A stretch of DNA of 64,000 nt from contig NZ_JAGJBZ010000002.1 of assembly GCF_020010925.1 (NCBI RefSeq), forward strand, positions 2,542,001-2,606,000, in the 5' to 3' direction. The position numbers and the translations under genes are program-made. Below the pieces are notes generated by a model. That model saw only the letters and a list, made by a program, of their open reading frames with translations. It was not told the origin of the DNA and searched no databases. The stretch comes from Streptomyces griseiscabiei. GTDB taxonomy: Bacteria; Actinomycetota; Actinomycetes; Streptomycetales; Streptomycetaceae. Each line of letters opens with the position of its first letter. Position 1 is the first letter of the stretch. Shown piece after piece: positions 48,964 to 59,700 of the stretch.

Positions 48964-49731
48964 ATGCGACTGGACATCGACGGGGTGACGGTCGAGGTGG
49001 CCGGCGCACGGCTGGTCGACGACATCCGCCTCACCGCGGACAGCGGGGCGTTCGTCGGGCTCGTCGGCCCCAACGGCAGCGGCAAATCGACCCTGCTGCG
49101 CTGTGTGTACCGGGCGCTGCGCCCGGCCGCCGGCACGGTACGGCTGGACGGCGACGACGCGCACGCCATGGACTCCCGGGCCGCCGCCCGGCTGCTGGCC
49201 GCACTGCCGCAGGAGTCGTCCGCGGAGTTCGACTTCACGGTCGCCGAGGTCGTCGCCATGGGACGGCTGCCGCACCGGGAGCGCACGGCCGCCTCCGACA
49301 CGGAGATCTGCGCGCGGGCCATGAGCCGGACGGGGGTGGACCATCTCGCCGACCGGGGGTTCCTGGCCCTGTCCGGCGGTGAGAAACAGCGCGTCCTGCT
49401 GGCCCGCGCCCTCGCCCAGCAGCCCCGGGTGCTCGTCCTCGACGAACCCACCAACCACCTCGACATCGCCCACCAGCTGGATGTGCTGTCCCTGGTCCGC
49501 GACAGCGGCGTCACCGTGCTCGCCGCCCTGCACGACCTCAACCTCGCCGCCGCGCACTGCGATGTGCTGTATGTGGTCGCGGGCGGCCGGATCGTCGCCT
49601 CGGGCCCGCCCCACGACGTCCTCCACCCCGACCTGCTGGCCGAGGTGTTCGGGGTCCGCGCCCATCCCGTACGGCACCCGGAGACCGGCGCCGTCCAACT
49701 CCTGTTCGACCTGCTCCCGCCCACCACCTGA
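48964..49731 (+). CDS. btuD: Cobalamin-type ABC transporter ATPase (BtuD/FecE family)
   Basis: 255 aa. Walker A GPNGSGKST near residue 35, signature LSGGEKQRVLLARAL, canonical Walker B VLVLDEPTNHLD and H-loop AALHDLNLA. Similar throughout to the ATPase at 39430, so the two importers are paralogues with different control: riboswitch here, ECF promoter there. Two bases separate it from btuC. Confidence 0.9.
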   Translation: MRLDIDGVTVEVAGARLVDDIRLTADSGAFVGLVGPNGSGKSTLLRCVYRALRPAAGTVRLDGDDAHAMDSRAAARLLAALPQESSAEFDFTVAEVVAMGRLPHRERTAASDTEICARAMSRTGVDHLADRGFLALSGGEKQRVLLARALAQQPRVLVLDEPTNHLDIAHQLDVLSLVRDSGVTVLAALHDLNLAAAHCDVLYVVAGGRIVASGPPHDVLHPDLLAEVFGVRAHPVRHPETGAVQLLFDLLPPTT

Positions 49732-49769
49732 GGACACCCGTCCGCCACCCCCTTGAGGAACCCACGCCC

Positions 49770-50783
49770 ATGCGCAAGCTGCTCGCCGCCGCCCTCTGCC
49801 TCGCCGCGACCGTCACCGCCACCGGCTGCGGCGCGACCGTCGAACCGGCCGAGGACGGCACGTCCCCGTCCACCTCCGCCGCGAAGCCGATCACCCTCAC
49901 CAACTGCGGACAGAAGATCACCTTCGACAAGGCCCCCGAACGCGTCGTCACCAACGACGTGGGGATCACCGAGCTGATGTTCGCCCTCGGCCTGGAGGAC
50001 CGGATGGCCGGGTTCGCCATGCCCGACGACAAGGGCGATCTCAGCGGCGTGCCGTGGAAGGACGGCTACGACAAGGTCAAGTGGCTGTCGAAGGACCAGC
50101 TCACCAAGGAGAACGTCCTCGACGCCAAGGCCGACCTCGTCTTCGCCGGCTGGAACTACGGGTTCCGCGAGGACGCCGGGTTCACCCCCGACGCCCTGAA
50201 GAAGCTCGGCGTCCCCTCGTACATCCTCACCGAGTCCTGCCGCAACGGCCGTACCGAGACCTCGCGCGGCATCATGCCGCCCCTCGACGCCCTCTACACC
50301 GACCTCACCAACCTCGGAAAGCTGTTCGGCGTCGAGAAGCGGGCCGCGACCCTCGTCGCCGACTTCAAGAAGCAGATCGCCGACGTCAGGAGCAAGGCAC
50401 CCGCGAAGAGCCCCAAGGTCTTCCTCTACGACAGCGGCCAGGACCAGCCCTTCACCTCCGGCCGCTTCGCCGCCCCCGAGCAGATCATCACCGAGGCCGG
50501 CGGGGTCAACGTCATGCACGACGTCGAGGACTCCTGGACCACCGTCGGCTGGGAGAGCGTCGTCCAGCGCGACCCCGACGTCATCGTGATCTGCGACTAC
50601 GGGGACGTCAGCGCCGAGCAGAAGAAGAAGTTCCTGCTCTCCTACGCCCCGCTGCGCGGCGTCTCCGCGATCAAGCACAAGCGGATCTTCGTCCTCGACT
50701 ACGTCGACCTGGTCGAGAGCCCCCGCAACCCGTCGGCCATCGCCCGCCTCGCCGCCTACCTGCGGACGGCCTCCAAGAGCTAA
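49770..50783 (+). CDS. btuF: Cobalamin-type ABC transporter substrate-binding lipoprotein (BtuF-like)
   Basis: 337 aa. Lipobox VTATGCGATV (Cys near residue 21). The mature part ITLTNCGQKITFDKAPERVVTNDVGITELMFALGLEDRMA (key parts: TNCGQK, PERVV) is of the FecB/BtuF type. It also has a YVDLVESPRNPSAI end. It follows btuD in the riboswitch operon. Shares the NCG motif after the linker with the metallophore receptor at 37327. Its stop overlaps the convergent cbiD gene by 4 bases. Confidence 0.86.
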   Translation: MRKLLAAALCLAATVTATGCGATVEPAEDGTSPSTSAAKPITLTNCGQKITFDKAPERVVTNDVGITELMFALGLEDRMAGFAMPDDKGDLSGVPWKDGYDKVKWLSKDQLTKENVLDAKADLVFAGWNYGFREDAGFTPDALKKLGVPSYILTESCRNGRTETSRGIMPPLDALYTDLTNLGKLFGVEKRAATLVADFKKQIADVRSKAPAKSPKVFLYDSGQDQPFTSGRFAAPEQIITEAGGVNVMHDVEDSWTTVGWESVVQRDPDVIVICDYGDVSAEQKKKFLLSYAPLRGVSAIKHKRIFVLDYVDLVESPRNPSAIARLAAYLRTASKS

Positions 50784-51937
50784 CGGACCGTACTGCGCCC
50801 CACAACCGTGCCCGCGCGGTCGATGCAGATGACGTCGACCGCGACGGGCGCGCCCCGCAGCACGGCCAGGGCCTCGTCACGGGCCGTCTCCGCCACCAGG
50901 TCACCGAGCGGCACCCCGGCCGCCGCGCACAGCTGGAGCGCGGCGAGCCCGGTGTTGGCGCCCGCGACCTCGGCGGCCAGTGCCTCGTCGGCGCCGCCGC
51001 GCCGGGCCAGTTCGGCGAGGAAGCCCTTGTCGACCTGGGAGCGGGCGGAGTGCAGATCGAGATGGCCGGCGGCGAGCTTGGAGAGCTTGGCGAAGCCGCC
51101 GCAGATCGTCAGGCGGCCGACGGGATGCCGGCGTACGTACTTGAGGACCGCGCCCGCGAAGTCGCCCATGTCGAGCAGCGCGTCCTCGGGCAGGTCGTAC
51201 TCGGCGACGACCGTCTTCTCCGACGTCGACCCCGTGCACCCGGCGACATGCGTGCGCCCGGCCGCCCGCGCCACGTCCACGCCCCGCCGGATGGAGTCGA
51301 TCCACGCCGAGCAGGAGTACGGGACGACGATCCCGGTGGTGCCGAGGATCGACAGACCGCCGAGGATGCCCAGGCGGGGATTCCAGGTGGAGCGGGCGAT
51401 CTCCTCGCCGTGGTCGACGGAGACGGTGATCTCGACGTCCCCGGTGCCGCCGTGGCGGGCGGCGACCTCGGCGACGTGGTCCCGCATCATCTGCCGGGGG
51501 ACCGGGTTCACCGCCGGCTCGCCGACCGGGAGGGGCAGCCCGGGGCGGGTGACCGTCCCGACGCCGGGCCCGGCCCGGAACACCACGCCCGCCCCGGCGG
51601 GCAGCCGCCGCACCGTGGCCCGGACCAGCGCGCCGTGCGTGACGTCCGGATCGTCGCCCGCGTCCTTCACGATCCCCGCCATCGCGCTGCCGTCGGTCAG
51701 CTCCTCGGCCGCCAGCGCGAACGCCGGGGTCTGCCCCTTCGGCAGGGTGATGGTCACCGGGTCCGGGAACTCGCCGGTCAGCAGCGCGGTGTACGCGGCC
51801 GTCGTCGCCGCCGTCGCACAGGCACCGGTGGTCCAGCCGTGCCGCAGACCGGTGTGCTTCAGTTGGGCGGCACGACCACCCTTGGCCGCGCCGGCCCCCT
51901 GCGCCGTGTTGTCGCTGTCGCTGCTGTCGCTGCTCAT
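50780..51937 (-). CDS. cbiD: Cobalt-precorrin-5B C1-methyltransferase CbiD
   Basis: 385 aa from ATG 51937. Family motifs: LRHGWTTGACATAATTAAY near the start, GEFPDPVTITLPKGQ, KDAGDDPDVTHGALV and GTTGIVVPYSCSAW. CbiD is typical of the early-cobalt route but occurs in Streptomyces together with CobG; both are present here (cobG at 55147). Divergent from cobK with only 18 bases between the start codons, so at least one of the two must use a promoter inside its neighbour. Confidence 0.93.
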   Translation of the reverse strand: MSSDSSDSDNTAQGAGAAKGGRAAQLKHTGLRHGWTTGACATAATTAAYTALLTGEFPDPVTITLPKGQTPAFALAAEELTDGSAMAGIVKDAGDDPDVTHGALVRATVRRLPAGAGVVFRAGPGVGTVTRPGLPLPVGEPAVNPVPRQMMRDHVAEVAARHGGTGDVEITVSVDHGEEIARSTWNPRLGILGGLSILGTTGIVVPYSCSAWIDSIRRGVDVARAAGRTHVAGCTGSTSEKTVVAEYDLPEDALLDMGDFAGAVLKYVRRHPVGRLTICGGFAKLSKLAAGHLDLHSARSQVDKGFLAELARRGGADEALAAEVAGANTGLAALQLCAAAGVPLGDLVAETARDEALAVLRGAPVAVDVICIDRAGTVVGRSTVR

Positions 51938-51955
51938 GAACGGACCCGGATTTCC

Positions 51956-52705
51956 ATGCACGTACTGATCCTCGGCGGAACCACGGAGGCCCGCCGCCTG
52001 GCCGAGCTGCTGCACGCCACCCCCGGCCTGCGGCTGACCAGCTCACTGGCCGGCCGGGTCGCCAGCCCCCGGCTGCCCCCGGGCGAGGTCCGCGTCGGCG
52101 GCTTCGGCGGGGCCGAGGGGCTGGCCGCCTGGCTGCGCGAGCACGGGGTGGACGCGCTCATCGACGCCACGCATCCTTTCGCCGGGACCATGAGTTTCCA
52201 CGCGGCACGGGCTGCCGCCACCTCCCATGTTCCCCTGCTCGCGCTGCGCCGCCCCGGCTGGGCCCCGGCCCCGGACGACGACTGGCACGACGCCGGCTCG
52301 CTGGACGAGGCCGCCCGGCTGCTGCCCACGCTCGGCCGGCGGGTGTTCCTGACCACCGGGCGGATGGGCCTGGCCGCCTTCGCCGCCCTGGACGACCTGT
52401 GGTTCCTCGTCCGGTCCGTCGACCCGCCCGAGGCCCCGTACCCGGCCCGGCTGGAGGTGCTGCTCGACCGGGGCCCCTTCACCCTCGACGGTGAACGGGA
52501 ACTGCTCCGCCGCCACCGCGTCGACGTCGTCGTGACCAAGGACAGCGGCGGAGCGGCCACCGCGCCGAAGCTCACCGCCGCCCGGGAGGCGGGGCTGCCG
52601 GTGGTCGTGGTGCGCCGCCCGCCCGTGCCCGAGGACGTCCCCGTGGTGCCGGACCCCGAGGCGGCCGCCCGGTGGGTACGGGAGCGCTCGCGCACCCCGC
52701 ACTGA
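51956..52705 (+). CDS. cobK: Precorrin-6A reductase CobK/CbiJ
   Basis: 249 aa from ATG 51956. Motifs: HVLILGGTTEARRLAELL, the dinucleotide-type region SLAGRVASPRLP, DALIDATHPFAGTMSFHAA, and VFLTTGRMGLAAFAAL. VVVTKDSGGAATAPKLTAAREAGLPVVVVRRPP (key part TKDSGG) closes the active site. It reduces precorrin-6A with NADPH, between the CobM/CbiD and CobL steps. It is alone on the plus strand; its convergent neighbour ends 208 bases further. Confidence 0.93.
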   Translation: MHVLILGGTTEARRLAELLHATPGLRLTSSLAGRVASPRLPPGEVRVGGFGGAEGLAAWLREHGVDALIDATHPFAGTMSFHAARAAATSHVPLLALRRPGWAPAPDDDWHDAGSLDEAARLLPTLGRRVFLTTGRMGLAAFAALDDLWFLVRSVDPPEAPYPARLEVLLDRGPFTLDGERELLRRHRVDVVVTKDSGGAATAPKLTAAREAGLPVVVVRRPPVPEDVPVVPDPEAAARWVRERSRTPH

Positions 52706-52913
52706 GCCTCCGGCCCGGCCGCGCCGCGGACGGCACGGCGCGCCCGCGACGGTCGGCCCTCCTGGACGGGGCGTGGCGCCCGCCCGGAGGCCCGGCGCCC
52801 GCCTGCTGATCCTCGCCGGACGGAGTCCGCGCACGTCGGAGCGGTCCGCTCCGGGCCGTCCGGCCCTCGTCGGCGCGGCACGGAGCGCGTCCGTCGAGCC
52901 GGCCCCGCCCCGC
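52706..52913. other. Convergent intergenic gap without recognised gene
   Basis: The 208 bases between the cobK and cobIJ stops are very GC-rich with several imperfect inverted repeats (for example around CCGCGCCGCGGACGGCACGGCGCG). They may end both transcripts. I see no coding frame with a normal start. Confidence 0.4.
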
Positions 52914-54434
52914 TCACCCCTCCGGATACCGGCGCGGTGTCCAGACGATCTCCTCGCCGTCCCCACGCCGTACGACCCGGGTCTGCGAGGAGCCGATCAG
53001 CAGGATCGTGCGCATGTCGACCTCGGACGGGTCCAGGTCGGCCAGCCGTACGATCCGTACGCGCTCGCCGGCACCGCCCACGTCCCGCGCGACGACGACC
53101 GGGGTGTCCGGAGCCCGGTGCTCCAGCAGCAGTTCACGCGCCTTGCCCACCTGCCAGGTACGGCTGTGCGAACCGGGGTTGTAGAGCGCCAGCACCAGAT
53201 CAGCCGAGGCCGCCGCGCGAAGCCGTTCGGCGATGACCTCCCAGGGCTTGAGCCGGTCGGAGAGGGAGATCGTGGCGTAGTCGTGGCCGAGCGGGGCGCC
53301 CGCGCGGGCGGCGGCGGCGTTCGCCGCGGTCACCCCCGGCAGCACCCGCACCGGGACGTCCGCGTACTCCTCCTGCGCGGCGACCTCCAGCACGGCCGTC
53401 GCCATGGCGAAGACCCCCGGGTCACCGCCGGAGACCACCGCGACCCGCCGCCCGCGCCGGGCCAGATCGAGGGCGAACTCGGCGCGCTCCGACTCGACCC
53501 GGTTGTCCGAGCCGTGCCGCACCTGCCCGGCACGCTTCGGCACCCGGTCCAGATAGGTGGTGTAGCCGACCAGGTCGTCGGCGGCGGCCAGCGCGCCCCG
53601 CGTCTCGGGCGTCAGCCACAGCGGACCGGCGGGCCCGGTCCCGACCACCACGACCTCGCCCCGCTCCCGCGCCTCGGGCCGCTCGGCGTCGACCTGGCTG
53701 GGCAGCACCGCCACCGCGAAGTACGGCACCGACTCCGGGTCCACGTCCGCCAGTTCGCCGACCCGCTCCCCGGCCATGGTGGCCCGCTCGACATACCGGG
53801 CCTCGTCCAGCCGGCCCGAACGCTCCAGCGCGCTCCGCACCTTGGTGAACGTCCGCCCCAGCTTCATCACCACGGCCACGTCCGTCGCGGCGAGCCGTGC
53901 CGTCAGCTCCTCCTCGGGCAGGGTGCCCGGCAGGATCGTCAGCACCTCCTCGCCCTCCACCAGCGGGGTGCCGAGCCGCGCGGCGGCGGCGGACACGGAC
54001 GTCACACCGGGGACGACCTCGGTGTCGTAACGGTCCACGAGCCGCTTGTGCATGTGCATGTAGGAGCCGTAGAAGAGCGGATCGCCCTCCGCGAGGACCG
54101 CGACCGTGCGCCCCGCGTCGAGATGCGCCGCCAGCCGCGCCGACGCCTCCGCGTAGAACTCCTCCATCGCGCCCTTGTAGCCGCCGGGATGGTCGGTGGT
54201 CTCCGTCGTCAGCGGATACATCAGCCGTTCCTCGATCTGGTCGGCGCGCAGATGCCGCGCCGCGATCGAGCGGGCGATGGAACGCCCGTGCCGGGCGCAG
54301 TGATACGCGATCACGTCCGCCCCGGAGATGACCTCGACGGCCCGCACCGTCATCAGGGACGGGTCACCGGGGCCGAGCCCCACCCCGTACAGCTTGCCGC
54401 GCACCGTCTCGTCGCGCACTGCCTCGCCGCTCAC
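52914..54434 (-). CDS. cobIJ: Fused precorrin-2 C20- / precorrin-3B C17-methyltransferase CobIJ
   Basis: 506 aa from GTG 54434. The first half is Cob[45 protein letters not shown] and [16 protein letters not shown]. The second half, from about residue 245, is Cob[39 protein letters not shown] and [29 protein letters not shown] (key parts: [15 protein letters not shown]). One protein thus performs two methylations around the CobG step. GTGA overlap with cobH. Confidence 0.95.
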   Translation of the reverse strand: MSGEAVRDETVRGKLYGVGLGPGDPSLMTVRAVEVISGADVIAYHCARHGRSIARSIAARHLRADQIEERLMYPLTTETTDHPGGYKGAMEEFYAEASARLAAHLDAGRTVAVLAEGDPLFYGSYMHMHKRLVDRYDTEVVPGVTSVSAAAARLGTPLVEGEEVLTILPGTLPEEELTARLAATDVAVVMKLGRTFTKVRSALERSGRLDEARYVERATMAGERVGELADVDPESVPYFAVAVLPSQVDAERPEARERGEVVVVGTGPAGPLWLTPETRGALAAADDLVGYTTYLDRVPKRAGQVRHGSDNRVESERAEFALDLARRGRRVAVVSGGDPGVFAMATAVLEVAAQEEYADVPVRVLPGVTAANAAAARAGAPLGHDYATISLSDRLKPWEVIAERLRAAASADLVLALYNPGSHSRTWQVGKARELLLEHRAPDTPVVVARDVGGAGERVRIVRLADLDPSEVDMRTILLIGSSQTRVVRRGDGEEIVWTPRRYPEG

Positions 54435-55150
54435 TCTTCCTCGCTCGCGATCGCGTTGAGCGCGGCGGCGGCGATGGCGCTCCCGCCGCGACGGCCGCGT
54501 ACGACGATGTGGTCCAGGCCCGACGGATGCGCGGCCAGCGCGTCCTTGGACTCGGCGGCGCCCACGAACCCGACCGGCACCCCGATGACGGCGGCGGGCC
54601 GGGGCGCGCCCTCGTCGATCATCTCCAGCAGCCGGAACAGCGCGGTGGGCGCGTTGCCGACGGCCACCACCGAGCCCTCCAGCCGGTCCCGCCACAGCTC
54701 CAGGGCGGCGGCGCTGCGGGTGGTGCCCAGCTTCGCCGCAAGCTCGGGGACGGCCGGGTCGGAGAGCGTGCACAGCACGTCGTTGCCGGCGGGCAGCCGC
54801 TTGCGGGTCACCCCGCTGGCGACCATCCGGACGTCCGTGAAGATGGGCGCCCCGGCGCGCAGGGCCGCACGGGCACGGGCCACCGCGTCCGGTGTGTACA
54901 CCAGGTCCCGTACCAGGTCGACCATTCCGCAGGCGTGGATCATCCGGACCGCGACCTGGCTGACGTCGGCGGGCAGGGCCGCGAGGTCCGCCTCCGCGCG
55001 GATGGTGGCGAAGGACTGCCGGTAGATCGCCGGGCCGTCCTTCTCGTAGTCGTAGGTGGTCACGGTGGTCTTCTCGCTGCTCTCGGTCGTCGTACGGGTG
55101 TCGTTGGCGCGGGTGTCGTTCGTCGTGCGGATGCCGTGCGTGCCGCTCAT
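54431..55150 (-). CDS. cobH: Precorrin-8X methylmutase CobH/CbiC
   Basis: 239 aa. After a Thr/Asn-rich leader of about 30 residues the protein reads [22 protein letters not shown]. It continues with [20 protein letters not shown] (His of the active site in MIHACG), [14 protein letters not shown], and [15 protein letters not shown]. It moves the C11 methyl group to C12 to give hydrogenobyrinate. It overlaps cobG upstream and cobIJ downstream by four bases each, so cobG-cobH-cobIJ form one operon. Confidence 0.94.
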   Translation of the reverse strand: MSGTHGIRTTNDTRANDTRTTTESSEKTTVTTYDYEKDGPAIYRQSFATIRAEADLAALPADVSQVAVRMIHACGMVDLVRDLVYTPDAVARARAALRAGAPIFTDVRMVASGVTRKRLPAGNDVLCTLSDPAVPELAAKLGTTRSAAALELWRDRLEGSVVAVGNAPTALFRLLEMIDEGAPRPAAVIGVPVGFVGAAESKDALAAHPSGLDHIVVRGRRGGSAIAAAALNAIASEEE

Positions 55151-56463
55151 GAGGTGATCGCCGCCAGGGCGGTGGCGAGGCGGCCCGGGTCGGTCATGTG
55201 GGTGGTGCGGGGCTCGGGTCCGGTGGTGGTGCGGGTCAGTTCGTAGCCGCCGCCCTCCACCGCCACCACGTCGACCCGGTCACCCGGGGGCCGGCCGCAG
55301 CGGCGCTCGCAGCCGGACCAGTACAGGGGGAGTCCCGCGCGCCCGGCCGCCTCCAGGCTTCCGGTCGCGTCCGCCCGTACGTCCGCCAGGGACTTGGCGC
55401 AGCCGGGCCGCCCGATACAGGCGCCGACCCGCCGCCAGGGCGAGGCGGGGTCGGTGACGAGGCCGGTCACGGAGAGCCGGGCCAGCGCCTCGCCCGTCCG
55501 CTCCTCGCCCAGGCCGGGCGCCGGGACGACGACTCCCCGCCAGGGGGTCAGGCGCAGTTCCCGGTACGGGGTCGTGGCCGCGAGTGCGGTCAACTCCCGC
55601 CACTGGAGGCCGGTGAGGCGCCCGAGGGGGACATGGACGGAGAGGGCGTCGCCGACGGCTCCGGGCGGCGGCCCCTCGGCTCCGGCCGGGGGTGTCTTCG
55701 CAGGGGTCCGGGACTCGGCGGCGATCCCGTCGGCGGCCAGCCGGTCACGGACCGGGCCGGACAAGGCCTCCCGCTGCGGGAGTTCGGTCACCCGCCAGAC
55801 CCGGGCCCCGCTCTCCCGCGCCGCCGACAGGAAGGTCTCGGCGGCGGCCAGAGCCGCGTGAGCGGCGTCCGCGCCCGGCACCCACAGGACCTCGTCGGCC
55901 GCTCCGAGACTCAGCAGCGCACCGCCGTCCCCGGCGGCCCGTACGGTCACATCGGCGTCGAGCCCGGCCACATCGCCCCGCCCGTCGTCGAGCGCGAACA
56001 GGAACCGGCCCGACAACTCCCGTGCCGCCGTGCTCGCGCACAGCTCCGCGTCGAGCGCCGACAGCCAGGGCCGTACGTCGTACAGACCCCGCCCGTCGAG
56101 GCCGGACAGCGGCGAGGCCACGATGTTGCGCACCCGCTCGTGCCCGGCGGACGGCAGCAGCCCGGCCGCCGCCAGCGACCCGGCCAGCTCGCCCCCGCAG
56201 CCCCCGGCCAGCCCCCGCAGCTGCACATTGCCGCGCGAGGTGAGGTGAAGATCACCGTCACCGAACCGCCGGGCGGCCTCCGCGAGCGCCTCGGCCTGGC
56301 GGACGGTCAGCACACCACCGGGGACCCGGACCCGGGCGAGCGCCCCGTCGTCCGCCGTGTGCAGCCTGAGCGTCCCCGGGCAGGCGTCGCCCCGGTCCCG
56401 TGGTGCCACTGTGGCCTGGGACGATGACGGAAGGGGAGACGCGGAGGACATGGCCGCGAGCAT
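55147..56463 (-). CDS. cobG: Precorrin-3B synthase CobG
   Basis: About 438 aa; ATG 56463 used, though ATG 56451 and an upstream GTG 56493 are possible. Sulfite/nitrite-reductase-like repeats: [16 protein letters not shown] in the first half, [15 protein letters not shown] in the second. The [4Fe-4S] cysteines are in [18 protein letters not shown] and [15 protein letters not shown]. It uses oxygen for ring contraction, the mark of the aerobic route. Divergent from cobN; no riboswitch is visible on its own side. Confidence 0.92.
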   Translation of the reverse strand: MLAAMSSASPLPSSSQATVAPRDRGDACPGTLRLHTADDGALARVRVPGGVLTVRQAEALAEAARRFGDGDLHLTSRGNVQLRGLAGGCGGELAGSLAAAGLLPSAGHERVRNIVASPLSGLDGRGLYDVRPWLSALDAELCASTAARELSGRFLFALDDGRGDVAGLDADVTVRAAGDGGALLSLGAADEVLWVPGADAAHAALAAAETFLSAARESGARVWRVTELPQREALSGPVRDRLAADGIAAESRTPAKTPPAGAEGPPPGAVGDALSVHVPLGRLTGLQWRELTALAATTPYRELRLTPWRGVVVPAPGLGEERTGEALARLSVTGLVTDPASPWRRVGACIGRPGCAKSLADVRADATGSLEAAGRAGLPLYWSGCERRCGRPPGDRVDVVAVEGGGYELTRTTTGPEPRTTHMTDPGRLATALAAITS

Positions 56464-56559
56464 ACCTATCGGTACTCCGGGCGTACCCCCCACCCTTTTG
56501 AGGGGACCCTTACTATGCTGCTTGGCGGATCATCCGGTCCGCCGACGCCACAAGGCAAC

Positions 56560-56660
56560 GCCACCAGGCGACAGGGGAGGAAGCCGGTGTGAGTCCGGCG
56601 CGGTCCCGCCACTGTGAGCCCGCCCCCGGAAGGGCGGGCGAGTCAGGAACTCCCTTCCCC
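56560..56660 (+). ncRNA. Cobalamin riboswitch upstream of cobN
   Basis: Conserved core GGGGAGGAAGCCGGTGTGAG, TCCGGCGCGGTCCCGCCACTGTGA (56573-56616), a hairpin GCCCGCCC-CCGGAA-GGGCGGGC (56617-56638) and the B12 box GAGTCAGGAACTCCC (56639-56653). A second hairpin CTCGGT-CCCG-ACCGAG within CCCC/GGGG arms (56663-56688) probably forms the switching element before the ATG at 56745. It should reduce cobaltochelatase synthesis when B12 is abundant. Confidence 0.92.
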
Positions 56661-56744
56661 GTACCCCTCGGTCCCGACCGAGCAGGGGAGCCCGAAGATC
56701 CGACACCGCCCGGGGCGCGGACCCCGAGGAAGGCCAGCAGCCGC

Positions 56745-59700
56745 ATGCAGCCATCGTCCGGGGAGCGCTCCGCGCAGCCCCACATCCTGCTCCTGTCGAC
56801 GTCCGACACCGACCTGCTCAGCGCCCGCGCGGCCGGCGGCCCGGTCCCGTACCGCTTCGCCAACCCCTCCCGTCTCCCGCTGGAGGACCTCCCGGCCCTC
56901 CTCGACGGCGCCGGCCTGGTCGTCGTCCGCCTCCTCGGCGGCATCCGCGCCTGGCAGGAAGGTCTCGATCTGCTGCTCGCCGACGGCCGCCCGGTCGTCG
57001 TCCTCACCGGTGAACAGGCGCCCGATGCCCAGCTGATGGCCGCCTCCACGGTCCCCGTCGGCATCGCCGCCGAGGCACACGCCTATCTCGCCCACGGCGG
57101 CCCCGCCAACCTGGAGCAGCTGGCCCGCTTCCTCTCCGACACGGTCCTGCTCACCGGCCACGGCTTCGACGCCCCCGCGCCCGCCCCGTCCTGGGGCCCG
57201 CTGCCCCGGGAGGCGAGGGAGACCGACGGCCCGACCGTCGCCGTGCTCTACTACCGGGCCCACCACATGAGCGGCAACACCGCCTTCGTGGGCGCCCTGT
57301 GCGAGGCGATCGAGGACACCGGCGCCCGCGCGCTCCCCCTGTACGTGGCCTCCCTGCGCGCCCCCGAGCCCGAGCTGATCGAGGAACTGCGCGCCGCCGA
57401 CGCCATCGTGACCACCGTCCTCGCCGCGGGCGGCACCAAGCCCGCCGAGGCCTCGGCCGGCGGCGACGACGAGTCCTGGGACGCGGGCGCCCTCACCGGC
57501 CTGGACGTGCCGATCCTCCAGGCCCTGTGCCTGACCGGTTCGCGTTCCGCCTGGGAGGAGAGCGACGAGGGTGTCTCCCCGCTCGACGCGGCCAGCCAGA
57601 TCGCGGTCCCCGAGTTCGACGGCCGCCTGATCACCGTCCCGTTCTCCTTCAAGGAGATCGACGAGGACGGCCTCCCCGCCTACGTCGCCGACCCCGAGCG
57701 CGCCGCCCGGGTCGCCGGGATCGCCGTACGCCACGCACGTCTGCGCCACATCGCAGGCGCCGACAAGCGCCTCGCGCTCGTCCTGTCCGCCTACCCGACC
57801 AAGCACTCCCGCATCGGCAACGCGGTCGGCCTGGACACCCCGGCCAGCGCGGTCGCCCTGCTGCGCCGACTGCTCGACGAGGGCTACGACTTCGGGGGCG
57901 CCGACGTCCCCGGTCTCGCCTCCGGCGACGGCGACGAACTGATCCGCGCCCTCATCGAGGCCGGCGGCCACGACCAGGACTGGCTGACCGAGGAGCAGCT
58001 GGCCCGCAACCCGGTCCGTATCCCGGCGGCCGACTACCGCCGCTGGTACGCCGGACTCCCCGAGGAGCTGCGCACCTCCGTCGAGGAGCACTGGGGCCCG
58101 CCGCCCGGCGAGATGTTCGTCGACCGCAGCGCCAACCCGGAGGGCGACATCGTCCTCGCGGCCCTGCGCTTCGGCAATCTGCTGATCCTCATCCAGCCGC
58201 CGCGCGGCTTCGGCGAGAACCCGATCGCGATCTACCACGACCCCGATCTCCCGCCCTCCCACCACTACCTGGCCGCCTACCGCTGGATCGCGGCCCGCGC
58301 CGACGACGGCGGCTTCGGCGCCGACGCGATGATCCACCTCGGCAAGCACGGCAACCTGGAGTGGCTGCCCGGCAAGAACGCGGGCCTGTCCGCCGCCTGC
58401 GGCCCCGACGCCGCCCTCGGCGACCTGCCGCTGATCTACCCCTTCCTGGTCAACGACCCGGGCGAGGGCACCCAGGCCAAGCGCCGCGTCCACGCCACCC
58501 TCGTCGACCACCTCGTGCCCCCGATGGCCCGCGCGGACTCCTACGGCGACATCGCGCGCCTGGAGCAACTCCTCGACGAGTACGCCCAGATCTCCTCCAT
58601 GGACCCGGCCAAGCTCCCGGCGATCCGCGCCCAGATCTGGACCCTCATCCAGGCCGCCAAGCTCGATCACGACCTCGGTCTGAACGACCGCCCCGAGGAC
58701 GACGGCTTCGACGACTTCCTGCTCCACGTCGACGGCTGGCTCTGCGAGGTCAAGGACGCCCAGATCCGCGACGGTCTGCACGTCCTCGGCAACCCGCCGG
58801 CCGACGCCGACCGCGTCAACCTGGTCCTCGCCATCCTGCGGGCCCGGCAGATCTGGGGCGGCACCACCGCCCTGCCCGGTCTGCGCGAGGCCCTCGGCCT
58901 CGACGAGTCCGCCGCCACCCGTACGACCGCCGACGAGGCGGAGGCCAAGGCCCGCGCCCTGGTCGAACGTATGGAGGAGCTGGGCTGGGACCCGGACTCC
59001 GTGCCCGACGAGCACGGCGAACAGGTCACCGCCATCCTGGAGTTCGCCGCCCGCGAGGTCGTCCCGCGCCTGAAGGCCACCACCGCCGAACTCCACCACG
59101 TCGTCCACGCCCTGAACGGCGGCTTCGTCCCCGCCGGCCCCTCCGGCTCCCCGCTCCGGGGCCTGGTGAACGTCCTGCCGACCGGCCGGAACTTCTACTC
59201 CGTCGACCCCAAGGCCGTCCCCTCCCGCCTCGCGTGGGAGACCGGGCAGGCCCTCGCGGACTCCCTGCTGGAGCGCTACCGCGCCGACAACGGCGAATGG
59301 CCCACCTCCGTGGGCCTCTCCCTGTGGGGCACCAGCGCCATGCGCACGTCCGGCGACGACGTGGCCGAGGCCCTGGCCCTGCTCGGCGTCCGCCCGGTCT
59401 GGGACGACGCCTCCCGCCGTGTCACCGGCCTGGAGGCCGTTCCCGCCGAGGAACTGGGCCGCCCCCGCGTCGATGTCACCCTGCGCATCTCGGGCTTCTT
59501 CCGCGACGCGTTCCCGCACACCATCGGGCTGCTCGACGACGCCGTACGGCTGGCCGCGTCGCTCGACGAGCCCGCCGAGGTCAACCACGTACGGGCCCAC
59601 GTCCAGGCGGACCTGGCCTCCCACGGCGACGAACGCCGGGCCACCACCCGGATCTTCGGCTCCCGGCCCGGCACGTACGGCGCGGGCCTGCTCCAGCTCA

